Under the pieces are notes generated by a model. The model saw only the letters and a list, made by a program, of their open reading frames with translations. It was not told the DNA's origin and did not search any database. DNA of 30,698 nucleotides from Pancytospora philotis (Eukaryota > Microsporidia). This document shows, one piece after another, positions 9,404-16,826 of the stretch. Within the stretch, counting starts at the first letter, position 1. Every line of letters begins with the position of its first letter. The stretch is from contig JALRLY010000236.1 of the NCBI GenBank assembly GCA_023647555.1, positions 5,572-36,269 of the forward strand. Direction: 5' to 3'. Position numbers and translations under genes: made by a program.

Positions 9404-9475
9404 AGGGCGGAACTGTATTAATTATTTATAAAGGCAGATTGGAGCGCAGTCCGACAAAATTTTGCAAAATTTACC
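9404..9475 (-). promoter_or_regulatory. Promoter of family B gene: TATA-like box and AAATTTTGCAAA
   Basis: Read on the minus strand there is an AAATTTTGCAAAATTTTG double box, a CTGCGCTCCAATC block (plus 9435-9450), TATAAATA near 9423-9430, and then CCGCCCT before the ATG. The first two elements recur in the same order upstream of the 83-residue paralogue. Confidence 0.6.
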
Positions 9476-9796
9476 CTTGTTTACAGAAATTAATCGCAGA
9501 CGGTGTTCGGCGCATAATATTTTTGTGGCCGGCTGCTGCATGCGCCGGACTGTCGCAATACGGGCAGAATAAAAATTGTTCGTAGTGCTCTCTAAACAAC
9601 TATAGCTTGCTCATAAGCATGCATCCTTATTTTTTCATTCGCTGATAAATTCATTGCTCGTCAGGTAATTGATCTACTACCCACGTCATCTCGAATTTGA
9701 ATATCATAATATGCATCAGTCGTGATACAGATGCCTTTTTAACATTCTAGAATGTAAAACTATCGGAATCATTTATTGGCAGCTGCCCGTTGCAGT
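9476..9796. other. Intergenic region between family B genes
   Basis: This AT-rich stretch has no supported frame. A GGCTGCTGCATGCGCCGGACTG-like segment near 9531-9552 loosely resembles one at about 4680-4702, downstream of family A copy 3. The resemblance is too short to interpret. Confidence 0.4.
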
Positions 9797-10048
9797 CTAC
9801 AGCATCTGGGAGTTGAGGAACTCTTCCCAGTCGCGGATGGCTGAATCATCTGCGCTGCCGGCTTCCTGTGCCGAGGACCAGTCGCGGTCCGTCCAGCTGT
9901 CCGAGTCGTAATCCTCCTCCAAATTCTGCACAGAGGAAGCACCGCGGAAGTCGCTGTCCGCCGCCAGCGACTGCTCGTCCTGCATATCCTGCACGCGGCT
10001 TTCCGACATTACTGCGCACCAGTGCGCAAGCGACAGAGCGAACCGCAT
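9797..10048 (-). CDS. Small secreted acidic protein (family B miniature paralogue)
   Basis: The ATG at 10048 is directly preceded by AACCCC. The protein has 83 residues. Its first 17 (MRFALSLAHWCAVMSES) match the 300-residue neighbour at 11 of 17 positions, spanning the signal peptide and the SES cleavage zone. The mature part is short, very acidic and rich in Asp, Glu and Ser. It resembles the neighbour's low-complexity segment (QSL..DS, SSVQN, SW/SS repeats) and then stops before the helical domain. It is either a 3'-truncated duplicate kept intact or a genuine small secreted acidic peptide. The related promoter supports real expression. Confidence is moderate because of its size. Confidence 0.72.
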   Translation of the reverse strand: MRFALSLAHWCAVMSESRVQDMQDEQSLAADSDFRGASSVQNLEEDYDSDSWTDRDWSSAQEAGSADDSAIRDWEEFLNSQML

Positions 10049-10110
10049 GGGGTTGCCGTTTTGGCCGTTTATTATTATACGGATCGGAGAGCAGTTTGCA
10101 AAATTTTACA
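10049..10110 (-). promoter_or_regulatory. Promoter of the miniature family B gene, related to that of its paralogue
   Basis: On the minus strand, AAAATTTTGCAAA is followed by CTGCTCTCCGATC (plus 10080-10095). The latter matches the paralogue's block at 13 of 16 positions. An AT-rich TATA-like run (near 10070-10078) and the CCCC before the ATG come next. Confidence 0.55.
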
Positions 10111-10430
10111 TGCGCGTTTGTTTCAGTGGGATTTACGTGTGGCGTTTAAATTGTAAAGCGACCATGCGTTCGCGTAGCGCTATTGCAATCACGTACGCCT
10201 AGCACTGTTTGCTGATGTGTAGTGGCATCAAAAAAATAAAAACAGTGATAATCTGCCCGCGCTGACTGAGTGGGCTGGACATAGCAGGTTGATTAATCAG
10301 CCTTTAGTTCATTGTATCACTGAGCGTACACAAACCATGAAAGTCATTTTAATCTCAACTCCAAGCACGAGCCCATCCACCGCCGTGCCCTGCTTCACGC
10401 CTCAACGCACGCAATCGCAGACATTGCAGC
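10111..10430. other. Divergent intergenic region between the miniature family B gene and MCM7
   Basis: I see no gene here. The stretch contains an A-rich run (tcaaaaaaataaaaac) near 10228-10243 and otherwise unstructured sequence up to the MCM7 promoter box. Confidence 0.4.
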
Positions 10431-10446
10431 AAAATTTTCTGGTCCC
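10431..10446 (+). promoter_or_regulatory. AAAATTTT and CCC start signal of MCM7
   Basis: AAAATTTT at 10431-10438 and CCC at 10444-10446 directly abut the MCM7 ATG. This is the clearest example in the window of the compact microsporidian start signal. Confidence 0.75.
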
Positions 10447-12630
10447 ATGCAGGCAGTCACGGATCTGAAGAAGTTCGAGACGCCGCTCGACTACAAGGGC
10501 GACCGGGAGCGGCTGAAGAAGTTCGTGCTCTTCTACAGCGAGGACGGCTCCTTCAAGTACCTGGAGCGGCTGCGGAACCTGATGGATGCGTACGACGTGG
10601 ATCTGAACGACGTGGCGACGTACGACGAGAGCGGGCTCGCGACGCGGATCGCCGCGAACGCGTGGTCGTACGCGCAGCTGCTGTCGAAGGTGCTCGACGA
10701 GCTGCTCTACCACGACGAGGCCGTGGAGTGCGGCACGGACATTTTCTACCACCAGCGCATCGCGCGCTTCAAGGAGCGGTACCCGGACCGGAACCCGCTC
10801 GAGGCCTTCCCCGCCTTTCTGCTGCGGAACTACACGATCAACTTCCGGCCGCTGGCCCGGCAGCTTGCGCGCGACGCCGCGCCTGCCGCGCTGGAGGTCC
10901 TGCCGCTGCGCCGCGTCGGCTCGGAGCACATCGGCGCGCTCGTGACTGTGCGCGGGATTGTGACGCGTGTCTCGATGGCCAAGCCCGCGATGCGCGTGGC
11001 CGCGTACATCTGCGAGAGCTGCGGGAGCGAGACGTACCAGCAGGTGAGCTCCGACGCGTTCGACATGCTCGAGGAGTGCGCGAGCGAGAAGTGCAAGACG
11101 CGGAACATCCGCGGCACGCTCACGCTGCTGACGCGCGGCTCGCGCTTCCTCAAGCACCAGACCGTGATAATCCAGGAGCTCACAGGCGAGGTGCCGCACG
11201 GGAGCATCCCGCGCTCGATGAAGGTCGAGCTCAACGCCTCGCTGACTGGGCTGCTGAGCCCCGGGCAGATGACCGAGATCTCCGGGATCTTCCTTCCGCG
11301 CCCGTACTACGGACTGCGGCGGCTCAAGGCCGGGCTGCTGAACGACACGTACCTAATGGGCATGCACGTGGCCGAGGGCCGGGCGGAGGAGGCGCTGTGC
11401 GAGGCCGTCGACAGGTGCGCCATCGAGGACAACCCAGGCGACAGCCCTGCCGCTGCCCTGCTGGCTTCTATCCTCCCTGACGCTGCGCGGCTCACCGTCC
11501 CTGTGATGGACCTGCTGATCGAGTCTTTCGCCCCTGAGATCTTTGGGATGCGAGATGTCAAGAAGATTCTGCTGCTGATGCTCGCCGGCGCGCCCACGCT
11601 CGAGCGGCCCGACGGCCTGCGCATCCGCGGCGACATCAACTGCCTGCTCCTCGGTGATCCCGGTATTGCGAAGTCGCAGCTGCTCAAGACCATGACGAAG
11701 ATTGCGCGGCGCGGCGTGTACACGACCGGGCGCGGCTCCAGCGGCGTCGGTCTCACCGCTGCTGTGTGCAAGGACCCCGTGACCGGCGAGGTCGTGCTCG
11801 AGGGCGGCGCGCTCGTGCTGAGCGACAAGGGCGTGTGCTGCATCGACGAGCTGGACAAGATGACCGACACGGACCGCGTTGCGATCCACGAGGTGATGGA
11901 GCAGCAGCGCGTGTCCATCTCCAAGGCGGGCATCAACACCACGCTGAACGCGCGCTGCTCGATCCTGGCGGCGGCCAATCCGGTCAGCGGGCGCTACAAC
12001 CCGCGCAAGAGCGTCGAACACAACGTCGGCCTGCCCTGCTCGCTGCTGTCGCGCTTCGACGTGCTCTGCATCCTCAAGGACGACCCGAGCGAGAACGCCG
12101 ACCTGTCGATGGCGTACCACGTAACGGGGATGCACACGACCGAGCGCGCGACCGGCAGCGCGACCGCGGCGGGGCTCAGCTATGCGCAGATGCGCGCCTA
12201 CTTCGAGGCCGTGCGCGAGATCAGCCCGGTGCTCGTCGACGACGACCACAACGCCTTTGTGGCCAGCTATCTGAAGGCGCGCCGCGAGAACCCCAGCACC
12301 ACGCCGCGTGCACTGCTCGCGCTCATCAGACTCGCGCTCGCGCACGCGCGGCTGCACGCTCGCCACGTGGTGACCAGCGCGGACGTCGAGGAGGCGCGGC
12401 TGCTACTCGAGACCATGCGCGTGCCGGTGCCGAAGCCAGCGGCCGCGGTGAGCACCAAGCAGGCCATCTACCACTTCATCGTGTCGCTCGCCAACGCGGG
12501 CATCGTGAGGCTGTCCGAGCTCTTTGCGCGCTGCGACTACCCCCGCGAGGAAATCGAGTACGTGATCGCGGACTTCGAGAAGAGTGGCCTGTGGATCAGG
12601 AACAACGAAGAAATCGAGCTTCTTAATTAA
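10447..12630 (+). CDS. MCM7: DNA replication licensing factor MCM7
   Basis: This 727-residue protein is a subunit of the MCM2-7 replicative helicase, which is loaded at origins and unwinds DNA as part of the CMG complex in the nucleus. It has an N-terminal MCM domain with a zinc-binding set (C189, C192, C211, C216). The region VRGIVTRVS...KP followed by CG-x-ETYQ and TRGSRF is typical of MCM7 rather than of other MCMs. The AAA+ domain shows Walker A GDPGIAKSQ at about 403, Walker B with CIDELDKM at about 465, and the arginine-finger motif SRFD at 535-538. A C-terminal winged-helix-like segment follows. The length is normal for MCM7, so there is no obvious reduction. Codon third positions are almost all G or C, unlike the flanking unknown genes. 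Long frames on the opposite strand here are by-products of that bias. The TAA stop overlaps an AATTAAA run. Confidence 0.96.
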   Translation: MQAVTDLKKFETPLDYKGDRERLKKFVLFYSEDGSFKYLERLRNLMDAYDVDLNDVATYDESGLATRIAANAWSYAQLLSKVLDELLYHDEAVECGTDIFYHQRIARFKERYPDRNPLEAFPAFLLRNYTINFRPLARQLARDAAPAALEVLPLRRVGSEHIGALVTVRGIVTRVSMAKPAMRVAAYICESCGSETYQQVSSDAFDMLEECASEKCKTRNIRGTLTLLTRGSRFLKHQTVIIQELTGEVPHGSIPRSMKVELNASLTGLLSPGQMTEISGIFLPRPYYGLRRLKAGLLNDTYLMGMHVAEGRAEEALCEAVDRCAIEDNPGDSPAAALLASILPDAARLTVPVMDLLIESFAPEIFGMRDVKKILLLMLAGAPTLERPDGLRIRGDINCLLLGDPGIAKSQLLKTMTKIARRGVYTTGRGSSGVGLTAAVCKDPVTGEVVLEGGALVLSDKGVCCIDELDKMTDTDRVAIHEVMEQQRVSISKAGINTTLNARCSILAAANPVSGRYNPRKSVEHNVGLPCSLLSRFDVLCILKDDPSENADLSMAYHVTGMHTTERATGSATAAGLSYAQMRAYFEAVREISPVLVDDDHNAFVASYLKARRENPSTTPRALLALIRLALAHARLHARHVVTSADVEEARLLLETMRVPVPKPAAAVSTKQAIYHFIVSLANAGIVRLSELFARCDYPREEIEYVIADFEKSGLWIRNNEEIELLN

Positions 12631-12771
12631 ATCAACATCTGCTGTGTGACTATAACTGGACTAATTTGAAAGTAACTCCTTTAAAAAGGGGAAGCTGATT
12701 TTTATTAATTACAGGGGCTGCGTTATTTTTAAAATGAGCTATAGAGCATAGCGCACGAAGGTGCAGCCAAT

Positions 12772-13011
12772 CTACTTCCTTTTAGTCAACAGCTCCAGGC
12801 TGAGGCCGATGGCCAGACCGGCGATGAGCCCGGTCGCGCCGGAATCAACAGCGACGTTGTCACTGGCGGTGCTCTTGCGGCTCTGGGCAGCACTGCGCCG
12901 GAAGGGCGCCTTGTTGCCGGTTACTTCCCACTTCAGCGTGTTCAGCCGCTCGTCGCTGTACTTGTCCGGGTCCGCGCGCCCCACGTTCCCGTTCTTGTAG
13001 CCGCTCATCAT
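12772..13011 (-). CDS. Small putative tail-anchored membrane protein
   Basis: Two adjacent ATGs (13011 and 13008) follow AAATTTTTATAGCCCCA on the minus strand, which strongly supports a gene on this strand. The product has 79 residues. It has a polar N-terminal half with DPDKYSDERL, a Ser/Arg-rich stretch (FRRSAAQSRKS), and one C-terminal hydrophobic segment of about 17 residues (ATGLIAGLAIGLSLELL) closed by TKRK. That is the layout of a tail-anchored protein. Small ER-translocon or mitosomal-import subunits have similar architecture, but I see no diagnostic motif, so I assign no name. A similarly sized frame on the plus strand lacks these signals and is rejected. Confidence 0.7.
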   Translation of the reverse strand: MMSGYKNGNVGRADPDKYSDERLNTLKWEVTGNKAPFRRSAAQSRKSTASDNVAVDSGATGLIAGLAIGLSLELLTKRK

Positions 13012-13028
13012 TGGGGCTATAAAAATTT
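13012..13028 (-). promoter_or_regulatory. AAATTTTT and CCCC start signal of the tail-anchored protein gene
   Basis: On the minus strand CCAAATTTTTATAGCCCCA directly precedes the first ATG (AAATTTTT at plus 13021-13028, CCCC at 13013-13016). Confidence 0.7.
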
Positions 13029-13381
13029 GGCGTAGATCAAATCAGCGCAAGAGCAGCAGGACAATTGCAGGGCAGGGCGGGAGACACCATTATTATTGCG
13101 TAGCTAGCTGTAATGGTTACTGGCACAAAATAAAACATGCTTGTTGAGAATCAAGAAAGGACATAAGGGTATTTATTTTTGTGAATGATAAGCCATGCAT
13201 ATCAATTATCAATCAGAGTGTGCATCTCGGTGAACTGCGGCAGAAACCTCGCATGCGCTGTAACACTGATAAACACAAGCAAAATGAGAACGCACACAGA
13301 GAAACAGTACGTTCATCCAGCCTCACAGAATTCAAGCTCCGCTGCGTGCTGTCCCCACTCGAGGTATATTTCAAAAAATTA
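13029..13381. other. Intergenic region with the left 58-bp direct repeat
   Basis: The only structure I can support here is the repeat at 13147-13204, annotated separately. Frames on both strands between 13181 and 13505 overlap the 3' part of the minus-strand gene and have no start signal. Confidence 0.45.
13147..13204. repeat. 58-bp direct repeat, left copy
   Basis: This 58-base sequence recurs at 14795-14852 in the same orientation with only two mismatches. It contains tatttatttttg, which reads as AATAAATA on the minus strand. It lies about 180 bases downstream of the stop of the gene it brackets, so it may supply a 3'-end signal. Confidence 0.9.
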
Positions 13382-14706
13382 CTACTCTGGCGGGGTGTAC
13401 ATCTCCCCATGGACTTGGTCAAGCATTTTTCTGGCAACAACTTCGATTTCATTATCAATAATCATATTGATTAGCCTACGGGTGATTTTGATAGGGTCAG
13501 GTTGAAATTCAGTATTATTTACAAGAGCAATAATAGCATCATCAATTGCAACATCGATTTCCTCGAAACATTTTGGTAGAATCTCGCGGTAGTTAGGTAA
13601 GTCAGCGCTAATCTCATCGACGTGTTTCTGCAAAGCTTTCGCTTCATTAGTTAGTTGATTGCAAACCGCGCGCCAGAAGGACCCCCATGCTTTATAGTCC
13701 AATTCTGGGCAGATGAGATGTAGATACACGAATGGGTCTTTGTCGCTTGTATCTGCTGCGCCGCCAACAGTTGCACTGCTTAACTTTTCCTCCATATATT
13801 CACAATTTCTGAAACCAAACCCACTGCTAACGATCATTTGTCTCGACACTATGTCTGGGATTCTGGAAATATGTGCAAATGCATTTGCGCAGTACTCCTT
13901 AAAAATATTGATATACGCGTCATCAATTACTTTGGGACTTTCAGCTGGGCCTAATACGTCATCATCAATATGACCGTCGAAAAATTTGAGGTTTGTATAT
14001 CCCAGACCTGCACGGTCTAATTTCATCCTAAGTAAGTTCAGTTCCTCAACTGTGGCTGGATCAAGCTTATCGAAGTTCTTCGCCAGTAAAGTTTTGCCAA
14101 AGTCTAAAAATTCCTTTATATTCTTACGCATTCCCATCATAAATGTATTAAACTTATTACATTTGCGATGATACACCGTGATTAGAGCCTTGTTATATTT
14201 GTAACTCTTGCGCAAAAGCTCCGATGATGCAAAAAATTGCCTCATTTCTTCACTGATCAAATCAAACGAAGGCTCGACTATGTCTCCTTGCTCACGCTTC
14301 TTTAAGCTATCCTTGTGATATGCCTTGTTCACGTAATGATCCCTGAATATATCGTGGTATTTTCTGAGTAGTTGCGCTCTCCATTCGCTATAATACCCGT
14401 ATGCAGTGGTATTGCCCGCGGCTGGATTCTGAACTTTCAGCGGGTTGGCAGCAATACTCGGTTTTGGAAGCTCGTTCATTCCGTAGACATAATATTTCGA
14501 ATCAANNNNNNNNNNNNNNNNNNNNNNNNNNNNNNNNNNNNNNNNNNNNNNNNNNTGTTGCGCCCTATGCTATCGTTGGCAGATGGACTGATGGCGCCAG
14601 CACTGGTTAGTAGTGCATAGTCTTTATCTGTTAGTAATCCGGCCTCGTGCAGCATGGATCCCGCGAGGCACTGTGCAATGCACGTGAGCTTTGTCGTGCA
14701 GCGCAT
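13382..14706 (-). CDS. Secreted protein of unknown function, interrupted by an assembly gap
   Basis: The 3' part (13382-14505) is one open minus-strand frame that runs into a block of 50 N (14506-14555). On the far side, an ATG at 14706 follows AAATTTACCCC and a TATAAATA box. It opens about 50 residues beginning with a signal-peptide-like MRCTTKLTCIAQCLAGS. The frames on the two sides are out of phase across exactly 50 N, so the true gap is probably a different length. I join them as one gene of roughly 430 or more residues because the left part has no start signal of its own: the ATG at 14479 is internal to an open frame. The visible protein is Lys/Asp-rich, largely helical and without further membrane spans. 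The gene is clearly more AT-rich than its neighbours and lies between 58-bp repeats. Function unknown. Confidence 0.75.
14506..14555. other. Assembly gap (50 N)
   Basis: There are fifty consecutive N inside the secreted-protein gene. The size is probably a placeholder, as the flanking reading frames do not match across it. Confidence 0.99.
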
Positions 14707-14737
14707 GGGGTAAATTTTTCACTCATTCATATTTATA
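14707..14737 (-). promoter_or_regulatory. TATAAATA, AAATTT and CCCC start signal of the gapped gene
   Basis: Reading the minus strand, TATAAATA (plus 14730-14737), AAAAATTTA (14711-14719) and CCCC (14707-14710) come in order before the ATG at 14706. This fixes the true 5' end of the gene on the far side of the N block. Confidence 0.75.
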
Positions 14738-14750
14738 GCCAGCCCTGAAT

Positions 14751-14770
14751 GGGGGTAGGGGTAGGGATAG
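14751..14770. repeat. Short G-rich tract (GGGGTA-like repeats)
   Basis: Three G runs of 5, 4 and 3 bases are separated by TA or ATA. On the minus strand this is a C-rich tract upstream of the gapped gene's TATA-like box. It lies 24 bases from the right 58-bp repeat. Confidence 0.6.
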
Positions 14771-14794
14771 TCCTGATCAAAATGTTGATATCTT

Positions 14795-14852
14795 AGAATC
14801 AAGAAAGGGCATAAGGGTATTTATTTTTGTGAATGTTAAGCCATGCATATCA
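14795..14852. repeat. 58-bp direct repeat, right copy
   Basis: It matches 13147-13204 at 56 of 58 positions, in the same orientation. It lies about 120 bases past the stop codon of the minus-strand gene ending at 14973, the same kind of position as the left copy. Confidence 0.9.
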
Positions 14853-14972
14853 CTTGTAATGGTTGAAGCCCAACAAAGCACTTGGTCTAATAAAAAACGT
14901 CAACTAGCGCCGTTGACGCAGCTACATCCCTTAAAACATTTCTGTGTTTCTTTTAAAATTTAATTGACAGAG

Positions 14973-16451
14973 TTACTTACGGGCAAAGCGCGAGAAGAAG
15001 AGGTAGTCGGCGATGGAGCCTTTCAGCGACCACTTGCCCTCCGGCTTGCGCTGCGGCTCGCAGCTCACAGGATTCGCCTGCGGTGGTTCACCGGCGGGTG
15101 CAGTTTCCACCGCCTCAGGCGCACTGGCAATTTCGATTGTCTCAGGCGCGCTCGGAACTGCACAGCGCGCAGTGGTGTTTATGTTGAGCTTGCTCCTGCT
15201 GAGGTGCGCCTGGGCCGCCCTTTTATTTCCATGCAGCTTAAGCGAGCCGTGTGAAATAGGCACTTCAGCCTTATGCTTGGTATGCTGCGTGCTGCTCTGC
15301 GGCCTATTCGTGTCTCCATCGCTCGCGAAAAGGTCCTCCTCAAGCACTGGATTCACTTCAGCTGGCTTCGTTTCAAGCACTGGGCTGACCTCTGCCGGCT
15401 CCTCCTGGTTGACCCTGAGCCGCTTTCCGTTCTCCATGCAGGCGACTTCGCCCTTCACTTTTGTTATCTCAGCCGGGCTGCACACTTCATCAGCTATCGG
15501 GACGCTCTCGACCTCGTCGGATATTCCCCTGGGCGGAAGCGCCGCGAAGATTGCAGCTATGGAGGAGACGGAGGTGCAGCTCGCCGGGTCGTCCGCAACG
15601 GATGATACATCCAGGAATGGATCGGCACTGATTGCAGAGAGGGCGGGCGCGGGTCCAAGGCCGTCAAGCATCTGCTCGTATGCATTCTCTGCTTTGTCGC
15701 TTGCACATGCGTCTTCAAATGCGCCGCTCTCTTCCTTTGCTATTGGTTCTGTTAGTACACCGGTATGTGCTACGCGTTCAGTATCTTTCATATTGCTATC
15801 CTGCTCTTTCTGCAGTGCTGGTGTGGCATCACCGATTATACCATCTTCAATTGTTTTGCAAGCAATGTTGCTCTCTGCCTGCTCAGTCATAGAAGCAGCG
15901 TCATTCTTCACTTCCTCACCGCTCTGAGCAACTGGTAGCGCATCGGATGGCACAGGATTAACCAAACAGCATTCAACTTTCTCATTGGCCTCCGCACCTG
16001 TCTGCGCCCGGCTGACCAGTGCAGCCCAGTCCACGATCTGTCCAGCCCCCGCATCGCGTCTGAACTCTTCGCCGATCGTGCCGGCGCTTTCCATCGCCCC
16101 GTACAGCTCGTGGATGTACGAGAGCTGCTGCCTCAGACTGTACTCCATGTCCTTGAGGAGGAACGGCAGGCGCCCGTCGTCGAGGCGCAGCTCGCACACC
16201 CTCTTCTTGCCGTCCGTGTCCACGCGCGCCACGAGCTGCCCGTCGCGCCTAAAAATTTTGTGGATCAGCGCGATGTCGCTCTCCTGCAGGCCCGGGCGCA
16301 CGGCCGCGAGCTTCCCGCCCAGGTGCTCTCTGTACATCTCCATCAGGCTGGCCGTGCTCTCCTCCGCGAAGTCCGCGCGCTGCAGCAGATGCGTGAAGTC
16401 CGTGCCGTAGACATTCAGATACTCGACGAAGAGTTCCTTTTTGCTGCTCAT
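14973..16451 (-). CDS. Unknown protein with acidic low-complexity tail
   Basis: The ATG at 16451 follows CGCACCCCCA on the minus strand and gives 492 residues; the open frame further upstream uses only non-ATG codons. Residues 1 to about 165 look folded and helical, with many Leu, charged residues and Tyr. The rest to about 440 is acidic, Ala/Glu/Pro/Ser-rich and probably disordered. It contains two adjacent near-repeats (EEPAEVSPVLE and KPAEVNPVLE) and another Pro/Glu pair (SAPETIEIA and SAPEAVETA). The last 20 or so residues are basic and aromatic (DYLFFSRFARK). There is no signal peptide or membrane span, so it is probably intracellular. I do not recognise the N-terminal domain. Confidence 0.82.
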   Translation of the reverse strand: MSSKKELFVEYLNVYGTDFTHLLQRADFAEESTASLMEMYREHLGGKLAAVRPGLQESDIALIHKIFRRDGQLVARVDTDGKKRVCELRLDDGRLPFLLKDMEYSLRQQLSYIHELYGAMESAGTIGEEFRRDAGAGQIVDWAALVSRAQTGAEANEKVECCLVNPVPSDALPVAQSGEEVKNDAASMTEQAESNIACKTIEDGIIGDATPALQKEQDSNMKDTERVAHTGVLTEPIAKEESGAFEDACASDKAENAYEQMLDGLGPAPALSAISADPFLDVSSVADDPASCTSVSSIAAIFAALPPRGISDEVESVPIADEVCSPAEITKVKGEVACMENGKRLRVNQEEPAEVSPVLETKPAEVNPVLEEDLFASDGDTNRPQSSTQHTKHKAEVPISHGSLKLHGNKRAAQAHLSRSKLNINTTARCAVPSAPETIEIASAPEAVETAPAGEPPQANPVSCEPQRKPEGKWSLKGSIADYLFFSRFARK

Positions 16452-16694
16452 TGGGGGTGCGGGCTGCCAGGCGTATAATGAAATAAGCCGGTAGACAGAC
16501 TGTATGGTGGATGCATACGTATTCAATACGAACAGCTGTGCGTATACTATTGCTATTACATGGCAATGTTAATCTAAAAGGGTGTTAGCTTAAGTGCTCA
16601 AATAATGCAATGGTACAGCGTGAAATACAATTCATATGTAACAGTAGCCCATATCATATCATATTGTTTCCACCACGCTTCTATTTTATTACAC

Positions 16695-16800
16695 GCCCTA
16701 TCCTATCCTATCCTATTCATTCATATCCTATATCCTATTTATTCACACTCCCATCCCATTCATTCGCATTCCCATTCCCATCCAATCATCTCCTTCCGGC
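16695..16800 (+). repeat. Pyrimidine-rich microsatellite-like tract upstream of ERD2
   Basis: Imperfect CCTAT units (four in a row near 16696-16716) grade into CATTC and CCCATTC units. The tract is strongly C/T-rich on the ERD2 coding strand and ends about 25 bases before the start signal. It stays open in the ERD2 frame, which produces a spurious N-terminal extension. Confidence 0.8.
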
Positions 16801-16815
16801 TTTTCAGCAGCCCAA

Positions 16816-16826
16816 CAATTTTACCC
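16816..16826 (+). promoter_or_regulatory. AATTTTACCC start signal of ERD2
   Basis: AATTTTACCC abuts the ATG at 16827 and agrees with the expected N-terminus of the Erd2 family. Confidence 0.65.

Larger units (their letters stand above)
16452..16826. other. Divergent promoter region between the acidic-tail gene and ERD2
   Basis: This 375-base region separates two divergently oriented genes. Its right half is the pyrimidine-rich repeat annotated below, followed by AATTTTACCC before the ERD2 ATG. The left half holds no supported gene. Confidence 0.55.

Noticed and set aside
11353..12366. Long antisense frame over MCM7 (337 codons), and similar long frames antisense or out of phase over ERD2 and RAE1
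   Set aside because: These are Arg/Ala/His-rich shadows produced by strong G/C third positions of the real genes. They have no start signal.
12761..13000. Plus-strand 79-codon frame opposite the small tail-anchored protein gene
   Set aside because: The minus strand has the AAATTTTT and CCCC signal and a sensible hydrophobic C-terminus; the plus frame has neither.
14751..14770. Interstitial telomere or G-quadruplex
   Set aside because: Only three G runs are present and the units are irregular, which is too little to support either reading.
13147..14852. Transposon or insertion sequence bracketed by the 58-bp repeats
   Set aside because: The bracketed gene has a signal peptide and no transposase features, and the repeats are direct without terminal inverted repeats. 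A recombination cassette fits better.
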